A DNA stretch of 64,000 bases from Jacaranda mimosifolia (GCA_018894105.1 CM032119.1:13037246-13101245), one strand, 5' to 3'; shown: positions 32,660 to 45,945, counted from the first letter of the stretch. The notes: generated from the sequence alone by a model not told the origin. Translations and numbers: made by a program.

Positions 32660-35600
32660 CTAAGGATCAAACACTATGTTTGAATTATCTGTGGAGACCA
32701 TAATCTCAGACGCTGTCCACAACCTTGCAGCTTCAGCTAAGTTGGATCCCAATTTTGATGTTGAAGCTTCATTACAATCCGAATAGTATTTTCCACTTAC
32801 ATTCACCAGCCTTGGATTTGTGGCCACATAACAAGTCGTTGCGGCTGCCTGTGCAACAATCACATCTTTAAGTATTCAAATTAAGTTATATATAAAGAAA
32901 TTAAAGACAATATTTTTCATCTATTTCCTTCGCATACGTAAGAATGTATGCAATATATATATATATATATATAATTCATTTTAAGACTTCACGAAGAGTT
33001 TAAAAGTATTCATATTACATACATATGGACAGACTGTCAACTTTTTCAATGCTATACACCAATCATGATGTGATTGCAATTAGTTACCATACAAAATTTT
33101 GTGCCTCTATTGTCAAAAATGAATGTACGTGGGCGCTGACACACACGAGATATATTTGGCCAAACAAGTGGCATATTTTCAGTTTCCATATGCAAATTTA
33201 TGTAAATATAGTGACAAAATTAGATACCCTTATCTCAATTGAAAGTGTTTGAAAACATCAGCTTACAATGCAAAAATCTTAGCTTGAGGGTTGGTGTGGG
33301 GGGGGGGGGGGCGTGTTACCTGAGGTATAGTCTTCAAGAGTTTGGATGCAAGAAAGAATACCAAATCTGTGTTTAAAAAAAAAAAAGAAAAGAAAAGAAA
33401 TATATTTACATTCAGCTTTTGATAAAATGTGCTAATTTAAATAAATTTTACCCATTAATTTTTGTTGGGAAAATAGAATAAGAGGCATAATCACCTGTAA
33501 TTAGGCCTTCCCTGTCTCTAGTGAGCCGGGTTCTCACAATCCCAGGATGAACACAATTCACTGTCACATTTGCCTCCATTTCCTGCAACAATAATTCACA
33601 AAAATATTAATTAAATAATCACATAATCTTTCTCCAGAAATTGGGAAAGCAACAAAAATCACTTTTTAGCAATTGAATAGAAAAAAGGATAACAAAATAA
33701 GATAGACTTGCCCTGAGTCTCCGGGCAAGTTCCTTGGTGTGCAAAACGTTAGCCAGTTTCGAGAGAGCATATGCACGTGTCCCATCGTATTCACTGTCAA
33801 AACAAAAGGCAGACACAAATTTATATCAGAGTAAAGTCAAAACCTCCTAGATACAAAGTTGTAATAACTCCTCTCATTTATTTCTGTCATTAATTTGGGC
33901 AATATCAGATGAATCCGATGTTGTGATCCCATGGTTAAAATCGATCATTTTACACCCTTAACTAATACGTGTATTTTTTTTAACAATACTCATTAATATT
34001 AATTAATTAAAATACAGCATACATCAATAACTTTTTACATCATTATATCCTGTGTGCATTAGTAAGTACTGTACCCTTTGACAGCTTCATCTATAAATAA
34101 CCTGTTTTAACATGTAATAATCTTACATTATTTTTAATTTTGGAGCTACAATGACGGTCGCAAGTCAAAAACCAAACAATAAAATAATTCAAGTAATCCT
34201 TGGGGTTTGTAACAATTTTTTTTTTTAAAGCAATATATTTATTGATGGTATAACTGAGAACTATGACATCGCAAGAATTTATTTCATTACTTTAGATGTT
34301 CCATGCTAACATTATACTTATCTTAACTAAGATTATACACCAATCGAAAATGGAAGACTCTTCCTATTACTATATTATCATGGCTAGCTATAATATTAAT
34401 TTCAGTTATAAAATATATGTTCACTATTTATAAAATAAAATATTAATTGAAATAGAAAATTTAACTGACATAATTATTAACTACCGTAATATATAGCCGA
34501 TTGAATAAACAACTATCTATTAATTACCAGATGCATGTTTGGTACAAAATCTGAATTTAATTTCCAAAAGATAAGTTGATACAAATAAGGTTCTGGTTTA
34601 TATTACCTTATCAAATAAATAAATAAATAAAAGGTTATGTTAATAACGTTTAAGATTACAATATTATGCCATAGTACGTGCATATGTAACTTAATTAAGT
34701 GGCAAAACTCACCTCTTATTCTTTGTTATTAAGGCAAGATATCGGATCATATCGCCGGAAAACCAGCTATGAATACTCGAAGAAACATTCACTATTCTTC
34801 CTTGCACACCGCTACTTGCCGCCGTCTCAATTATTTTCTTTAACAATAGCTTCGTCAACAAAAAGTGACCTAATTAATTTTAAAAAATAAATTATTACAT
34901 ACAAGCGAGCCATATATATATATATATATAACTATATGTATGTCCCAGCACAATATGTGCTAGATTTTGCAGGAAAAATCGAAGTTACCTAGATAATTAG
35001 TAGCAAAAGTCATCTCAACTCCATCCTCCGAAATACCATGATCGTAAGAGAACTTCCCCGCGTTATTTCTACAAAATTAGAAGGAAAAAAAAAAGGAAAA
35101 AAAAAAAAAAAAGAGGAAGTACGTACAGATTAACTGCTTGAATGGGCTCACAAATCATTAACAATTACCTCTGATACTCGATCGTAAACTAAGCCATGTA
35201 ATAAGAGATAATTAGAAGATTATAATAAATCTAAATTAAAAAGAATAGATTAGGGAGTTTACATGAGAAGGTTGAGAGGTAAATTGAGAGACTCAAACTC
35301 TGCCACAAATCTTCGTACAGAGTCGAGAGAGCTAAGATCGAGGCCCATGACTACAATTTCCGACTTGGGAAACTCTGACATGATACGAGCCTTGGTGTCC
35401 TCGGCAGCTTTCAGGCTCCGAGCCGGCAACACGAGCCTCGCCCCGCGCTTCGCCAGCACCCTAGCCGTCTCAGCCCCTATCCCAGACGTCGCACCTGTAG
35501 TCAGGGCCTACGGAATTCAAAATTTTGTTGGCTTATCGAGATTTTTTTTTTTCCTTCCTGGTTTGTTTAATATTTGGTTACTTACCTGTAATGATGGCGG

Positions 35601-35709
35601 TGATGTGGCGGAGATCAGGGCACAGGTCGGTGACTTGCTCGGCGGTGGACTTGGAGCTGAAGCGACTCGCGCCGGCGGTGCCGATGAGGTATTTCACAGT
35701 TTCCAGCAT
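32660..35709 (-). CDS. Short-chain dehydrogenase/reductase, TIC32-like
   Basis: Eight exons join in frame: 35709-35586, 35494-35263, 35068-34989, 34869-34713, 33793-33712, 33582-33495, 33366-33320 and 32848-32660. They total 999 nt, a 332-residue protein. Introns are GT-AG except intron 5, which is GC-AG. Motifs: cofactor loop TGATSGIG (residues 41-48), NNAG (120-123), NVSSS with the catalytic serine (173-177), YALSK with the catalytic Tyr206 and Lys210, and HPG (237-239). The family uses NAD(P)H. The closest relatives by memory are the chloroplast TIC32/retinol-dehydrogenase-like SDRs (about 320 residues); pea Tic32 is an inner-envelope protein that binds calmodulin and NADPH. The start is the only ATG before TIC32-like MLETVKYLIG. 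There are no stops or frameshifts, so it is probably functional. The exact substrate is unknown. Confidence 0.92.
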
Positions 35710-35771
35710 TTTGTTTTTTCCACTTTTTCAATTTCCCCCCCTCTTTTGAAAGATTTTATTGCCAAACAAAC

Positions 35772-35803
35772 CTATATATGTGTGTAGGTTGAGTTATATT
35801 TAA
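35772..35803 (-). promoter_or_regulatory. Possible TATA elements of the dehydrogenase gene
   Basis: On the minus strand ACATATATAGG lies about 65-75 bp before the start codon and TTAAATATAACT about 20 bp further up. Either could act as a TATA box with a short leader; the sequence alone does not decide. Confidence 0.3.
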
Positions 35804-38441
35804 GTGAGGAAGGGAGTTTCAGTAGTTGGGGTCCATAAGTGAGAAGACTGTGGGTGATGGAAAAGCAAAGTACGTATAGATATGGAGTTTGCAGAGCGAA
35901 AGGAAGTGAAGAGTCAACAAACACGGAGTAGGAAAGGGGAAACAGCAGCCTTAGCCCTTCTTTTTTGCAGTTTTTGCAGGGGTGGGATGTATAGATACAG
36001 ACATACAGTGGGGTTGGGTTGTAACCGTAAGTAAATGTTAAAAGAGGGGTGGACAGTGACACTTGAGTAGTGGCGGAAGATGGGATAATTAGGAGGAGGT
36101 GGTACTTGGTACTTGGTACTTGGTAGTGGTGGTGAATGCCTGAATGCAATGGTGATGGAAAGGAGCGGATGTGAGTGGGGTGACTTTTATAATGGTGAAT
36201 GGTGGGGATTTGGGAATCAATTAAGATAGGATTACATCTTTGTCATTCATTGATTGGGTTTACTTTTTATTTTCATAATTTAATATCTTAATTGTCACTA
36301 GGTTTGTTACTTAATTATTTTTTCATTATTCTATACTAACTGAACTTTTTTAAGTATTTAATTGTAACTACCTTTTTGCCTAGGTTAGTTTCTGTTGTCC
36401 AAGTTTTACCCTCAAACATGTTATGTTATCAAACTTTTATTACAATGCTTTTGAGAAATTTAGGATTAATTTTAAAGTTGTGACGTCAATGAAAACGTCA
36501 TCAGGAAATTTTATTTTCCTTTTTTCTTTTTTCTTTTTTTTCTTTTTTTTTTTTGTTTGGGTGTGAAACATACGCTCTTCATTATGGAGTTATGCTCAAT
36601 TATTCATGTAATTTATTGTGCGAAAATGTTTCGACCAATTATCAGTATATCATTTTGTCTTTGAATCAATGAAAATATATACTTTATTCTATATCATTTT
36701 GTCTTTCGATAAATGAATTTTTTTTATCTTAAAGAATATTTTCTGCAAACTAGTATTAATTATAACTATCAGTGACTTAATATTATTTATTATAATTAGG
36801 ATTAAAATTAATAAAATAAATAACATATTTTTAATAGTAGTTGAATATAAAATTCAACTAGAAAAAAAAATAATAGTTGTTTAATTTAAATTAATTATTT
36901 ATATTATTAAGTTCAAATAATAACATGAAAACTTTAATATTTTGTAAATAGGAATTAATAAAATATAAAAATGATTATACTTTCTTAATTTGAAAGAATA
37001 AAACTTATATATATACATAGTTGGAGACAGCAAAATCATCCGGTGAATATTGAATACTTGAGTGAGCGGAGGCAAAATAAAATTCATCCTAAATATTTTA
37101 TGTATAAGAAAGTTTGCAAATGAGAAAAAACATTTTCTGATTTGCAGTTTTTACAGGAAGGTGTGATTGGATGGATAGGTCATAGTAGCTACAGTCTACA
37201 GTCGGCGATTAAATTAATTAAAGTGGGGATTTGGGAAATTAATTAAGGGATGGCACAGGCACAGGTGTCGAGGTGTATGTAATTTTTAAGAAATAAAACA
37301 AAATATAATCTGGTTCGCACGTGAGGATGGAGTTCACGCTTCACGGTCAATCCCCACGGCCTCCGGGGCCCAGGCTCCAAATCCAATCTGTCATTAATTT
37401 CAATTTCCTCGGGATACAAAAGTTACTGGTCAATCATACTCATTCCCCACTCCCACCACATCTCCTTCTCTTCATTTATTATTGCCAAGTAGCATTTTAG
37501 ATCCTCTTATTAAAGTACTTTTACGCAAAAAAAGAAGACAGAAGTAGGTTCTGAATTAATTATTTTTGTATAAATAATATTTTATAATTTTAAGTGAATA
37601 TTGAACTTTTCGCTTAGTAATAAATTGCTATTTGCATAATATTAGTAAATAATCCAATATTGAAATTTGAAAGCACTCTATATCTTTATAGAATCTGTTT
37701 TGAAATTTTAGACAAATAAATTTAATCTCAATTTGACTTTTTTTTTTTATTTATAAAAAAAAATGGATAAAAATATAGATAAATTAAAAATAAGAATGAG
37801 TGGTTAATGAAACAAAAGAAGTCATATGGGTATTTTCATTAACCATTCATGTGAGGTGGAAATTTTGAATTAATGAACTTAAGTGTATAAATAAAAGAAT
37901 ATATATGAGTAAGGCCAAAAAAAAAAAAAAAAACTTAATTCCGAATGACATTTTTGCCCCTTGCCTTACTTTGACAAATTCTATTATAACAACCGTTTAT
38001 AAGAAAAATATTTTTCTTGTTTTTGCATTTCTTTAAGCATGCGATTTGGTTGTTATTCATTTACTCCTCATCATAAATAACATTTTCTGAGCATTGTAAA
38101 GTTTGTATCTGTCATAAGGGAGAAAAAAGAAGATTAATTTTTTGGGCATTAATTATAAAAACACGTACCTTACTTTACTCATCATTAAAGTAATCATAAT
38201 TTTTCAATCATGAATCTATTGATTCCAATTTCAACACATAATGAAGTCGTAATCTAGTAACCATCCCACAGCCCAGATATGATGTACACTTATTTTTATA
38301 AGAAAAGAGTCTCCCATAAATAATATATATAGGATAAAAGCAACGAAAAAAATAAAGTTGAATTTCATTAATACTCTATAATTATATGATTTTGTCTTTA
38401 GAATCTCATAAGAAGCATATGTATCTATTTATCTATATCTA
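35804..38441. other. Upstream intergenic region of the dehydrogenase gene
   Basis: No gene supported. The words GCAGTTTTTGCAGG and GTGGGGATTTGGGAA occur at 35967 and 36202, and again as GCAGTTTTTACAGG and GTGGGGATTTGGGAA at about 37145 and 37222, which hints at an old partial duplication. A T/C-rich pyrimidine run lies at about 36510-36555. Confidence 0.35.
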
Positions 38442-41150
38442 TCTATACTATTATATATAGCACAACGGTGTGAAACTCACAATTACTTAATTTTGATTGT
38501 AATTTTGGCCAAGTGGCAAATTCTTAGAAATTTGAGTTTTTTTAATTAAATTCAAAAATTTTCATTAATTGTTGGTTATTAAATTTGGTATTATTTATTT
38601 CGTTTTTAAAGATATTTGTTTTTATTTATCTCTAACTGATATGAATGTATTATATTTGAAAAGAAAAATCTTCATTAGATAAAGAATTTCTTTTTTGAGT
38701 TTTAGTTGATGAATCAAAATCGATATTATCTCTTTCATATCATTGATGAGATAATATTATAGATGTTTGGATGTGTTAAAAGTCTTCTATGTATATCTAT
38801 ACTATTATATATAGCACAACGGTGTGGAACTTATAATTATGAAAATTTGACCAAATTTTAAATTATTAGAATTTTGAGTTTTTTTAATTAAATTTAAAAA
38901 TTAATTTTTAGTTATTAAATTTGATATTATTTATTCCTTTTAAAGATATCTGACTTTTTGAAATCTTTTTCTTGATTAAAAAAATATTCTTTATTTATCT
39001 CTAATCTCAGAAAATAATTGCATTTTATCTACAAAATCTTTTCTATTTCTACTTTCAAAATATGGAAGATTTCTTGATCATTTAAACTCTATAGTTTGAT
39101 AAGTCTTTCATGATATTCTCTTATCTTTAATAACTAATTTATATCTATATTACTATATATAAAGTCTTTTAAAAGTCATTTCATTAATATTCTCAAGTTC
39201 TAGCATTTTTTTCACTCTATTCTTGTGTCCTCTTTATTTTCTAGCTTTTTTTTTTTTCTTCCATCTCTTTGTGTGCATCTTTAGTTCATTATTCAAAGTG
39301 TTTATTGTTTACTTGATTTTATTGTTCACCTTTTTTATTTTTATTTTTATTTTTTTTATAGTTTATTTTAGGTATATTACATGATGGAAACAGATTTTTT
39401 GGATTTTAATGCTATAATTTTCTTTTCAACCAAAATAAAGTCTATCATTTAGCTTTTATTACTATTAAATTTGTAAATTTCTTTATCTTTATTTTTTACT
39501 ACTTAGTATATGTTATCAATTCATTTATTATGAGATTTATTAACTGCGCTTAATATTTTTAATTTAACTTTATTTTTATTAGTTACATTTTTTCCCTTAA
39601 TTATTGGTAAATTTTGTCATTTAATTTTTTAAATTATTATACATTTAGCATCCTTTTACTCATTTTTTGAATCAAGTTATTAATTTATTGTTAAATTTTG
39701 TAAATTATTTTTCAATTCACTTCTTTTTGCTCATCTAAGTTTATAGTTTTATAGGGTGAGATCTATTTTTCTGTTTTAATATTTTTAAAATTTATTTCAC
39801 TTTTTGAATATTTATAATTTTAGAAGTATGCCATTTAATTTTATTTTATATTCATATATTTGTAATTATGTATGTATAAATATGTATATTTCGAACTATT
39901 TTTAAAATTTTTATATACTACATCAATATATATTCTTAGATCATTTTTGATATATTTAATAAAAAAAATTATGAGATGGTTATTTCAATAGAAAATACAT
40001 CTATTAACTTTTTAAGTTTATATCTCTAAACATTATTTAGTCTATCAATATATATAATTTTATTTTCTTATTTTTATTTTTAATTTTGATTGTTTGAAAG
40101 GTTAACAACTTTTTTTATTATTCACTTTTTTCTTCTATTTGTGAAATATAATATGAAGATCCAATTACATTCATACAAAAAAATTGAGAATGAATATAAT
40201 AATTTTTTTATATATTTTATTTTACATTCTAATTTCATCCTCACATCCTATCACTAATTCCTATTTAAAATTAATTTTGAGCTTATAATTACTTTATCAA
40301 TTTACTATGATTTTAGCTTTGCATTACTATATCTAACTTTTTTCTTTACTTAATTATTCGATAACTAAGCTATGAGTCAAATTAAAATATTCTATGAACT
40401 TATGTACTGATATTGATCTTAACTTTGTAATTATTTTATATATTTGTTTTAGTTTTTTAATTTTTTTTCTTTACTATCATAGTTTTCTTTTGACTTAATT
40501 GATTTTAATTTTAATCAAAAACTAAAATTAAATAAGAATTTTCTAATCCTTGGCAACTAATATATTATCTAATTCTTTATATTTTAAGTTTTAATTTAAT
40601 ATATACTTATCCTCTTTTAAGTCTAAAATAATCTTAAAGTATTATAGTTTTAAATTTTTTCAAATGACTTTCAAGCCATCAATCTTGTGTTATTTTTTAA
40701 TACAACTATCTGCTAACTTTTGATTGCATGATTTTTTTTTTTTTAATAAAGTACATAATCATGTTGAATTTTTTTTAACTTATCGCTGAATAATTTTGAA
40801 ATTTATTTTTTATGACATAATGTATATGAGATGTCTTTATATGTTGCAAACTTTTAAATATTAAATATTAAAATTTTAAATTTATTTTTACTAATTACTT
40901 GATATTTTTGCGATATTTTTATTTTTATATTATTATTTTAGTTATATTTATAATTCAATATTTTTATATTTTTAATATATAACAATTTTAAAGAATCCGT
41001 GCATAGCACAAGGATAATGCTATTTATTATATATAGCACAACGGTGTGGGATCCATAATTATGCAATTTTGATTCTAATTGTCCAATTTTGGCCAAATGT
41101 CAAATTCTTATAATTTTGAGTATTTTAATTCAGTTGAAATTTTTTTATTG
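38442..41150 (+). mobile_element. Cluster of Helitron-like termini
   Basis: The 5'-type terminus TCTATACTATTATATATAG followed by CACAACGGTGTG occurs at 38442 and 38796, and a shortened version (TTATATATAGCACAACGG) at about 41026. A variant, TCTATATTACTATATATAAAG, occurs near 39148. The sequences after the three main copies match for 100-150 bp (TTTTTTTAATTAAATT and others). A 3'-type hairpin, CCGTGCATAGCAC, lies at 40997-41009, followed by AAGGATAATGCTAT, resembling the CCGTGC-GCACGG...CTAGT end of plant Helitrons. No Rep/helicase coding is visible, so these are non-autonomous and probably nested. Confidence 0.55.
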
Positions 41151-43064
41151 GTTGTTCATCTACTTTTATATTTCATTTTAATACAATCAACTTATTTATT
41201 ATAATTAAAATATCATGTTGTGTTTATCCAAAATTGCAATATAGATTTCTATCTCATAAGATAATTAAAAAATATCTATTATCATATTTTTATCTCACTA
41301 AATAAGTTTATAATTTTAAAAATATTTTATAAGCATCATATTAAGTACTCTTATCACAAAATTCTATCTAATAAATTTAATTTATCACAAGATTAATAGA
41401 TAAATATTTTATTTATTTTATATGTAAATTTTGTTGTCCCATAATTATTCTTTTTACATTTTATTTCCACGTTATCTGTAGTACTATTCTACATTTTTAG
41501 TTGTAGTACCTCTTTCCCCAATTAGCATAATACAATAATATTTTTATTTTTAATTAATTTAAATTTCATTTCATAGAAAATTTTTAATATTTTTTTGATA
41601 ATATAATTTTATATCATTTTTGTTTTGTTTTTATTTTAAATTAATTAGATACTTTTCTAATATATTTAAATATTTTATCAAAGTAATTACTTTCTCAGCA
41701 TTTATGTAAAATTAAAGTTCTTATGGCCAACTTAGGATTGTAATTTTTATATTACTTAAAAACATCAGCATGTAGTACTTTTTTATTTTAATTAATTATA
41801 TTTTATGTATTTATTTTTAATACTATTTCAAGTATTTTTGTATATTTATATAAGAATTTATCTTTGATATTGAATTTTTATTTTACTATTATTTTAGTTG
41901 CAACTATATCTCGATTTAGCTAGATAAAACTTATACATATATATATACATATATATTTCATATTTTCATAATATGCTTTGAATAATGTGATGTAATGAAA
42001 TATTTAAAAATATTATAATTTTATTAAGTTGTTGAATTATTTTAATTTTCTTATCAAATTAATGAAGAAATGCTATATTTTTTTTTTGTTGTAAAATATT
42101 CATTAAATTTATTAGCACTGATTTACCCATTTCTAATTATGTGCATATAAGAAAGAATTTTTTCATTTTTTGTACATAATACCATGTGTTTTGATAAATT
42201 TATTTTGAATGATTGAATCTTTACTTATTATAAATTTTTATAAGAAAATCATTTTATTTCTCCTCAATAAATAAATTATTTATGAAAAATTATGTATATA
42301 TAGATAAAACTCAAAATTTCATTACTAAGTAAATAATTTTTCACAATTGATATATTTCATATTTAGTAATTTATATTCATTTTGATATTAACTATAAAAA
42401 ATTAAATGGATATACGAAGTAATGAAATTATCTATAAATATGAGCTCAGATAAATGGTAGCTTATTTTTTCATCTAAAGAGTTAGATTTTATTTAATTTA
42501 GTTATACATTTTTAGCCAAAAAATTTTAACATTTTTAAAAAAAGTAGTTATTAACTAAGTTATTTCAAAACAACAACCAATTTTTCATACTTAATAAATT
42601 CTTTTATATGTATATAGATATAATCACTTTATTTTTAGTTGAAGTAATACAATATTCAATTATTTCTAATCAAATAATTATTAAATAAATAAAAAAATTC
42701 AAACATTTGATCAAATAAATTCTTTTATTTCTTAATTAAATAATTATTTTCTAGACAACTTAGAATTTAAATATAGATATATATATATATACACAAAATT
42801 TTTACATAATTTATATTAAATATCCTTCAAAAGTAAAATTAAAATACTTAACAATCATAATTATCTCTTAATATTGCGACTTATTTAAAAAAAAATTACA
42901 ACTTATTTGTTACTTATGAAAGAGATAAATAAATATTTATGTAAAATATCAAATCATCACTTACTTTAATAAAGAGGTAAGAGTTTGAGAAATGGATAAT
43001 TATAAATTAATTAATATATAAGTTCTCAACTTATCAAAGTCTTTAAAATTTAATTATTTTTAGC
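41151..43064. other. AT-rich sequence, nothing recognised
   Basis: Very AT-rich, with no open frame of note and no clear element ends. It may be decayed Helitron or other transposon DNA. Confidence 0.35.
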
Positions 43065-43084
43065 TTGAGAATTGACCATGTTTG

Positions 43085-45222
43085 GACATAAGCGATTAAC
43101 ACTGCTTGTTATTTGGTGAATAAGTCACAATTGAATGCTTTGGACTGCAAGAAACCAATGAAAGTTTGGTTTGGATCTCCTGCTGATTACTTAAATCTGA
43201 GAGTATTTAGGTGTCCAGTCTATGCTTATGTCTGAGATGGGAACCTTGAGCCAAGGGCTAGGAAGTGTATATTTCTAGGCTATGCAGATGGAGTCAAGGG
43301 TTATCATTTGTGGTGTAATGATGACAAGGGCTCCAAGATGATTATTAGTGGGGATGTGACATTTGATGAGTCTGCTATGATGAACAAGGTGGAGCAGCCC
43401 GAAAATAGTCAACAGGGCGTTAAGGAAAAGGTGGAGATTGAAATTGATACTCCACAAGTTTCAAAGGGAAAATAGAAGGTGATAGATGAAACTTATGAAA
43501 ATTCATTATTACCTAATCAACAGCAGGAAAACAATTCACTATAGAACTATTGTTTGGCTCGCGATAAAGAGAGAAGGCAGATCAAACCAAAACAGTTGTT
43601 TGCATATTCAGATGCGGTTGCTTATGCTTTGAGTGCAGTCGAGGAGTTTGTGGGTGATGATCCGGTCACATACAAGGAGGCCATTTCCCGACCAAATTCT
43701 AATAAATGTGCAACAGCCATGAGTGAAGACATAGAGTCTCTACACAAGAATAGAAAATGGGAGTTGGTTAATATACCTAAAGGTAGAAGATTATAGGTTG
43801 CAAATGGGTCTACAAGAAAAATAAAGGAATTCTCGGGGTTGAAGATGCTAGATAGGCGCGATTGGTTGCTAAGGGCTTTACTCAGAGAGAGGGAGTTGGC
43901 TTCCATGAGGTGTTCTCCCCAGTTGAAAAACATACTTCCATTCATGTTCTACTTGCTATGGTGGCTCTGATCAATATGGAGCTTGAGCAGATAAGTGTGA
44001 AAACAACGTTTTTACATGGTAAGTTGGAGGAACAAATCTATATGAGCCAACCAGAGGGATTCTTTATTTTCGGGAAAGAAAATCAAGCATATCTCTTGAA
44101 GAGATCTTTATATAGCTTGAAGCAGTCTCCCAAGTAGTAGTATAAAAGGTTTGATACTTTTATTATCAAGATAGGATACACTAGAAGCATTTACGATTGT
44201 TGTGTATATTATAAAAAATGTAGCAATAGCCTTCTCATATATTTGCTGTTGTAAGTTGATGACATGTTGATTGTCTCTAGAAACATATCTAAGATCAACA
44301 ATTTAAAAGCTCAATTAAGTGAAAATTTTGAGATGAAGGATTTGGGCGGTGTAAAGATGATATTGGGCATGGAGATCATCCCGGACAGACACGTAAGATT
44401 GTTGTACTTGTCTCAACAACATTACATTGAGAAAGTACTTGAGCAATTTGGGATAGATAAGTCCAAGCCAGTTATTACGCCACTTGCAGCTCATTTTAGG
44501 CTCTCATAAGATCTATCACCGAGTAATGAGGATGAGGTGGAGCACATGTCTAATGTGCCATATGCTAGTGCAATGGATAGCTTGACGTACGCTATGGTGT
44601 GCACTAGGCCAGTTTATATGCAGTCAGTGTTGTGAGTAGGTATATGCACAAGCTAGGAAAGATTTATTGGCAGACTATAAAATGGATCATGAGGTATCTG
44701 AGAGGCTCTGCAGACAGATGTTTAAGAGATAGTTAATTGAATTCTATTGCTAGAATTATTGGCTATGTAGGTGCGGATTATGTAGGAGATTTTGACAGCA
44801 GAAGGTCCATGATTAGGTATGTGTTTTGTGTTTCAAGTTGTACGGTAAGCCGGAAAGCAACTTTGCAGTCATTAGTTGCATTGTGCACAACAGAAGCTGA
44901 GTACATGACTTTAGCTGAAGGCGTGAAAGAAGGCATTTGGCTAAAGGGGCTGATTGAGGATATGGGTATGGATTCTGATATTACTACTGTGTTTTGTGAT
45001 AGTCAGAGTGCCATACACTTGTCAAAGAATCAAACTTTTCATGAGAGAACAAAACACATTGACGTAAGGAATCACTTTGTCCAAGATATGGTGTCTCAAT
45101 GTGTTATTTTAGTTGATAGGTTTGGGACTAAGAATAATTTGACAGACATGTTGACTAAGGTTGTTTTAGAAATCAAATTTAAACATTGCTTGAATTTGAT
45201 TAACATTTGCAGACTCAGATGA
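43085..45222 (+). pseudogene. Copia pol remnant: integrase end, reverse transcriptase, RNase H
   Basis: Integrase C-terminal part: AINTACYLVNKS ... LRVFRCPVYAYV then a stop (43093-43235), and CIFLGYADGVKGYH. Reverse transcriptase: GFTQREGVGFHEVFSPV (from 43874), TFLHGKLEEQIYMSQPEGF, SLYSLKQSPK then a stop, and VDDMLIVSRN (44255). RNase H: ALCTTEAEYMTLAEG, CDSQSAIHLSKN, ERTKHIDVRNHF (44737-45222). The first catalytic Asp of the polymerase (usual M/LDVKTAFLHG) reads ISVKTTFLHG, and the Tyr before VDD is a stop. At least five stops or frameshifts rule out activity. gag is absent. Confidence 0.88.
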
Positions 45223-45285
45223 CAGGCCCTTTTGGGGGTAGGGACAAAGAAGATGGATGGTGAATTTCAAGTCAAGATGGAGAAC

Positions 45286-45945
45286 TATTGATTTTGCCTT
45301 GAAATTTGGGGTAAAATTGACAAGGAATAGAAGGAACGGAGTGAAACGGAACTAAGTAGTCGAAATGGGCACGTGAAAAACACCTCAGCGTGCGCCAGGG
45401 TGCGGGACGTGCTCGCCAAGGCGCGCAACATGAGGGGAATAGAGGCTGGATGGGCGTGCATGCTACTGGAATCGCACTGTGATGCCGCGCCAGGGTGCAA
45501 GATGCGTATGCCCTGGTGCTGCAGCTACTGCAAAGATTCGCCAAAATAGAGACTCCGTGCGCTGGGGTGCAAGTCGTGGGCGCCCTAGCTTGCGCCCTAG
45601 CGCACGGCGCAGGCCCATGGGTTGGGTACTACGTTCTCATAGGTGTTTAATCAGTTTTCTTCTACGACAATAATCATTCCATTAACACAGACCATACACG
45701 AGTGCTTTTAATTGCTTTTGAGATAGTTTTCTCGAGACGGAATTTAGGACGAGGGTGTTGGGTGTTCTTGTGAGATTTGTGGGACTTAAGTTGTACTTAT
45801 TAGTTTGATTTGAAATCAATAATTTTTTTTTTGTGAGGTGGATTAGGCACATCGCTGAATCACATTAAATTTTGTTGTCAGTTTTTATTAAATTATTTTA
45901 CTTTTATTTCATAATTTTCATAATAGATCCTCATGAATTTCAACA
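45286..45945 (+). repeat. Likely 3' LTR of copia B, with GC-rich core
   Basis: The sequence AGATGGAGAACTATTGATTTT corresponds in place to the purine tract plus LTR start (GGAGATTGTTGA) of Tork-type copias, and CAACA at 45941-45945 fits the LTR end. Within it, 45370-45640 is strikingly GC-rich with repeated GCGCCAGGGTGC-type words. The boundaries are inferred, since no second LTR is available for comparison. Confidence 0.5.

Larger units (their letters stand above)
43065..45945 (+). mobile_element. Degenerate Ty1/copia element with likely 3' LTR (copia B)
   Basis: Starts inside integrase and runs to a probable LTR end. The left side (5' LTR, gag, protease, most of integrase) is missing. The layout and the LTR-like 3' tail resemble Tork/TNT-type copia elements. 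The pol remnant and the LTR are listed separately. Confidence 0.8.

Noticed and set aside
35263..35787. 174-codon plus-strand open reading frame
   Set aside because: It lies opposite exons 1 and 2 of the dehydrogenase gene; its arginine/alanine-rich content is the shadow of the coding strand.
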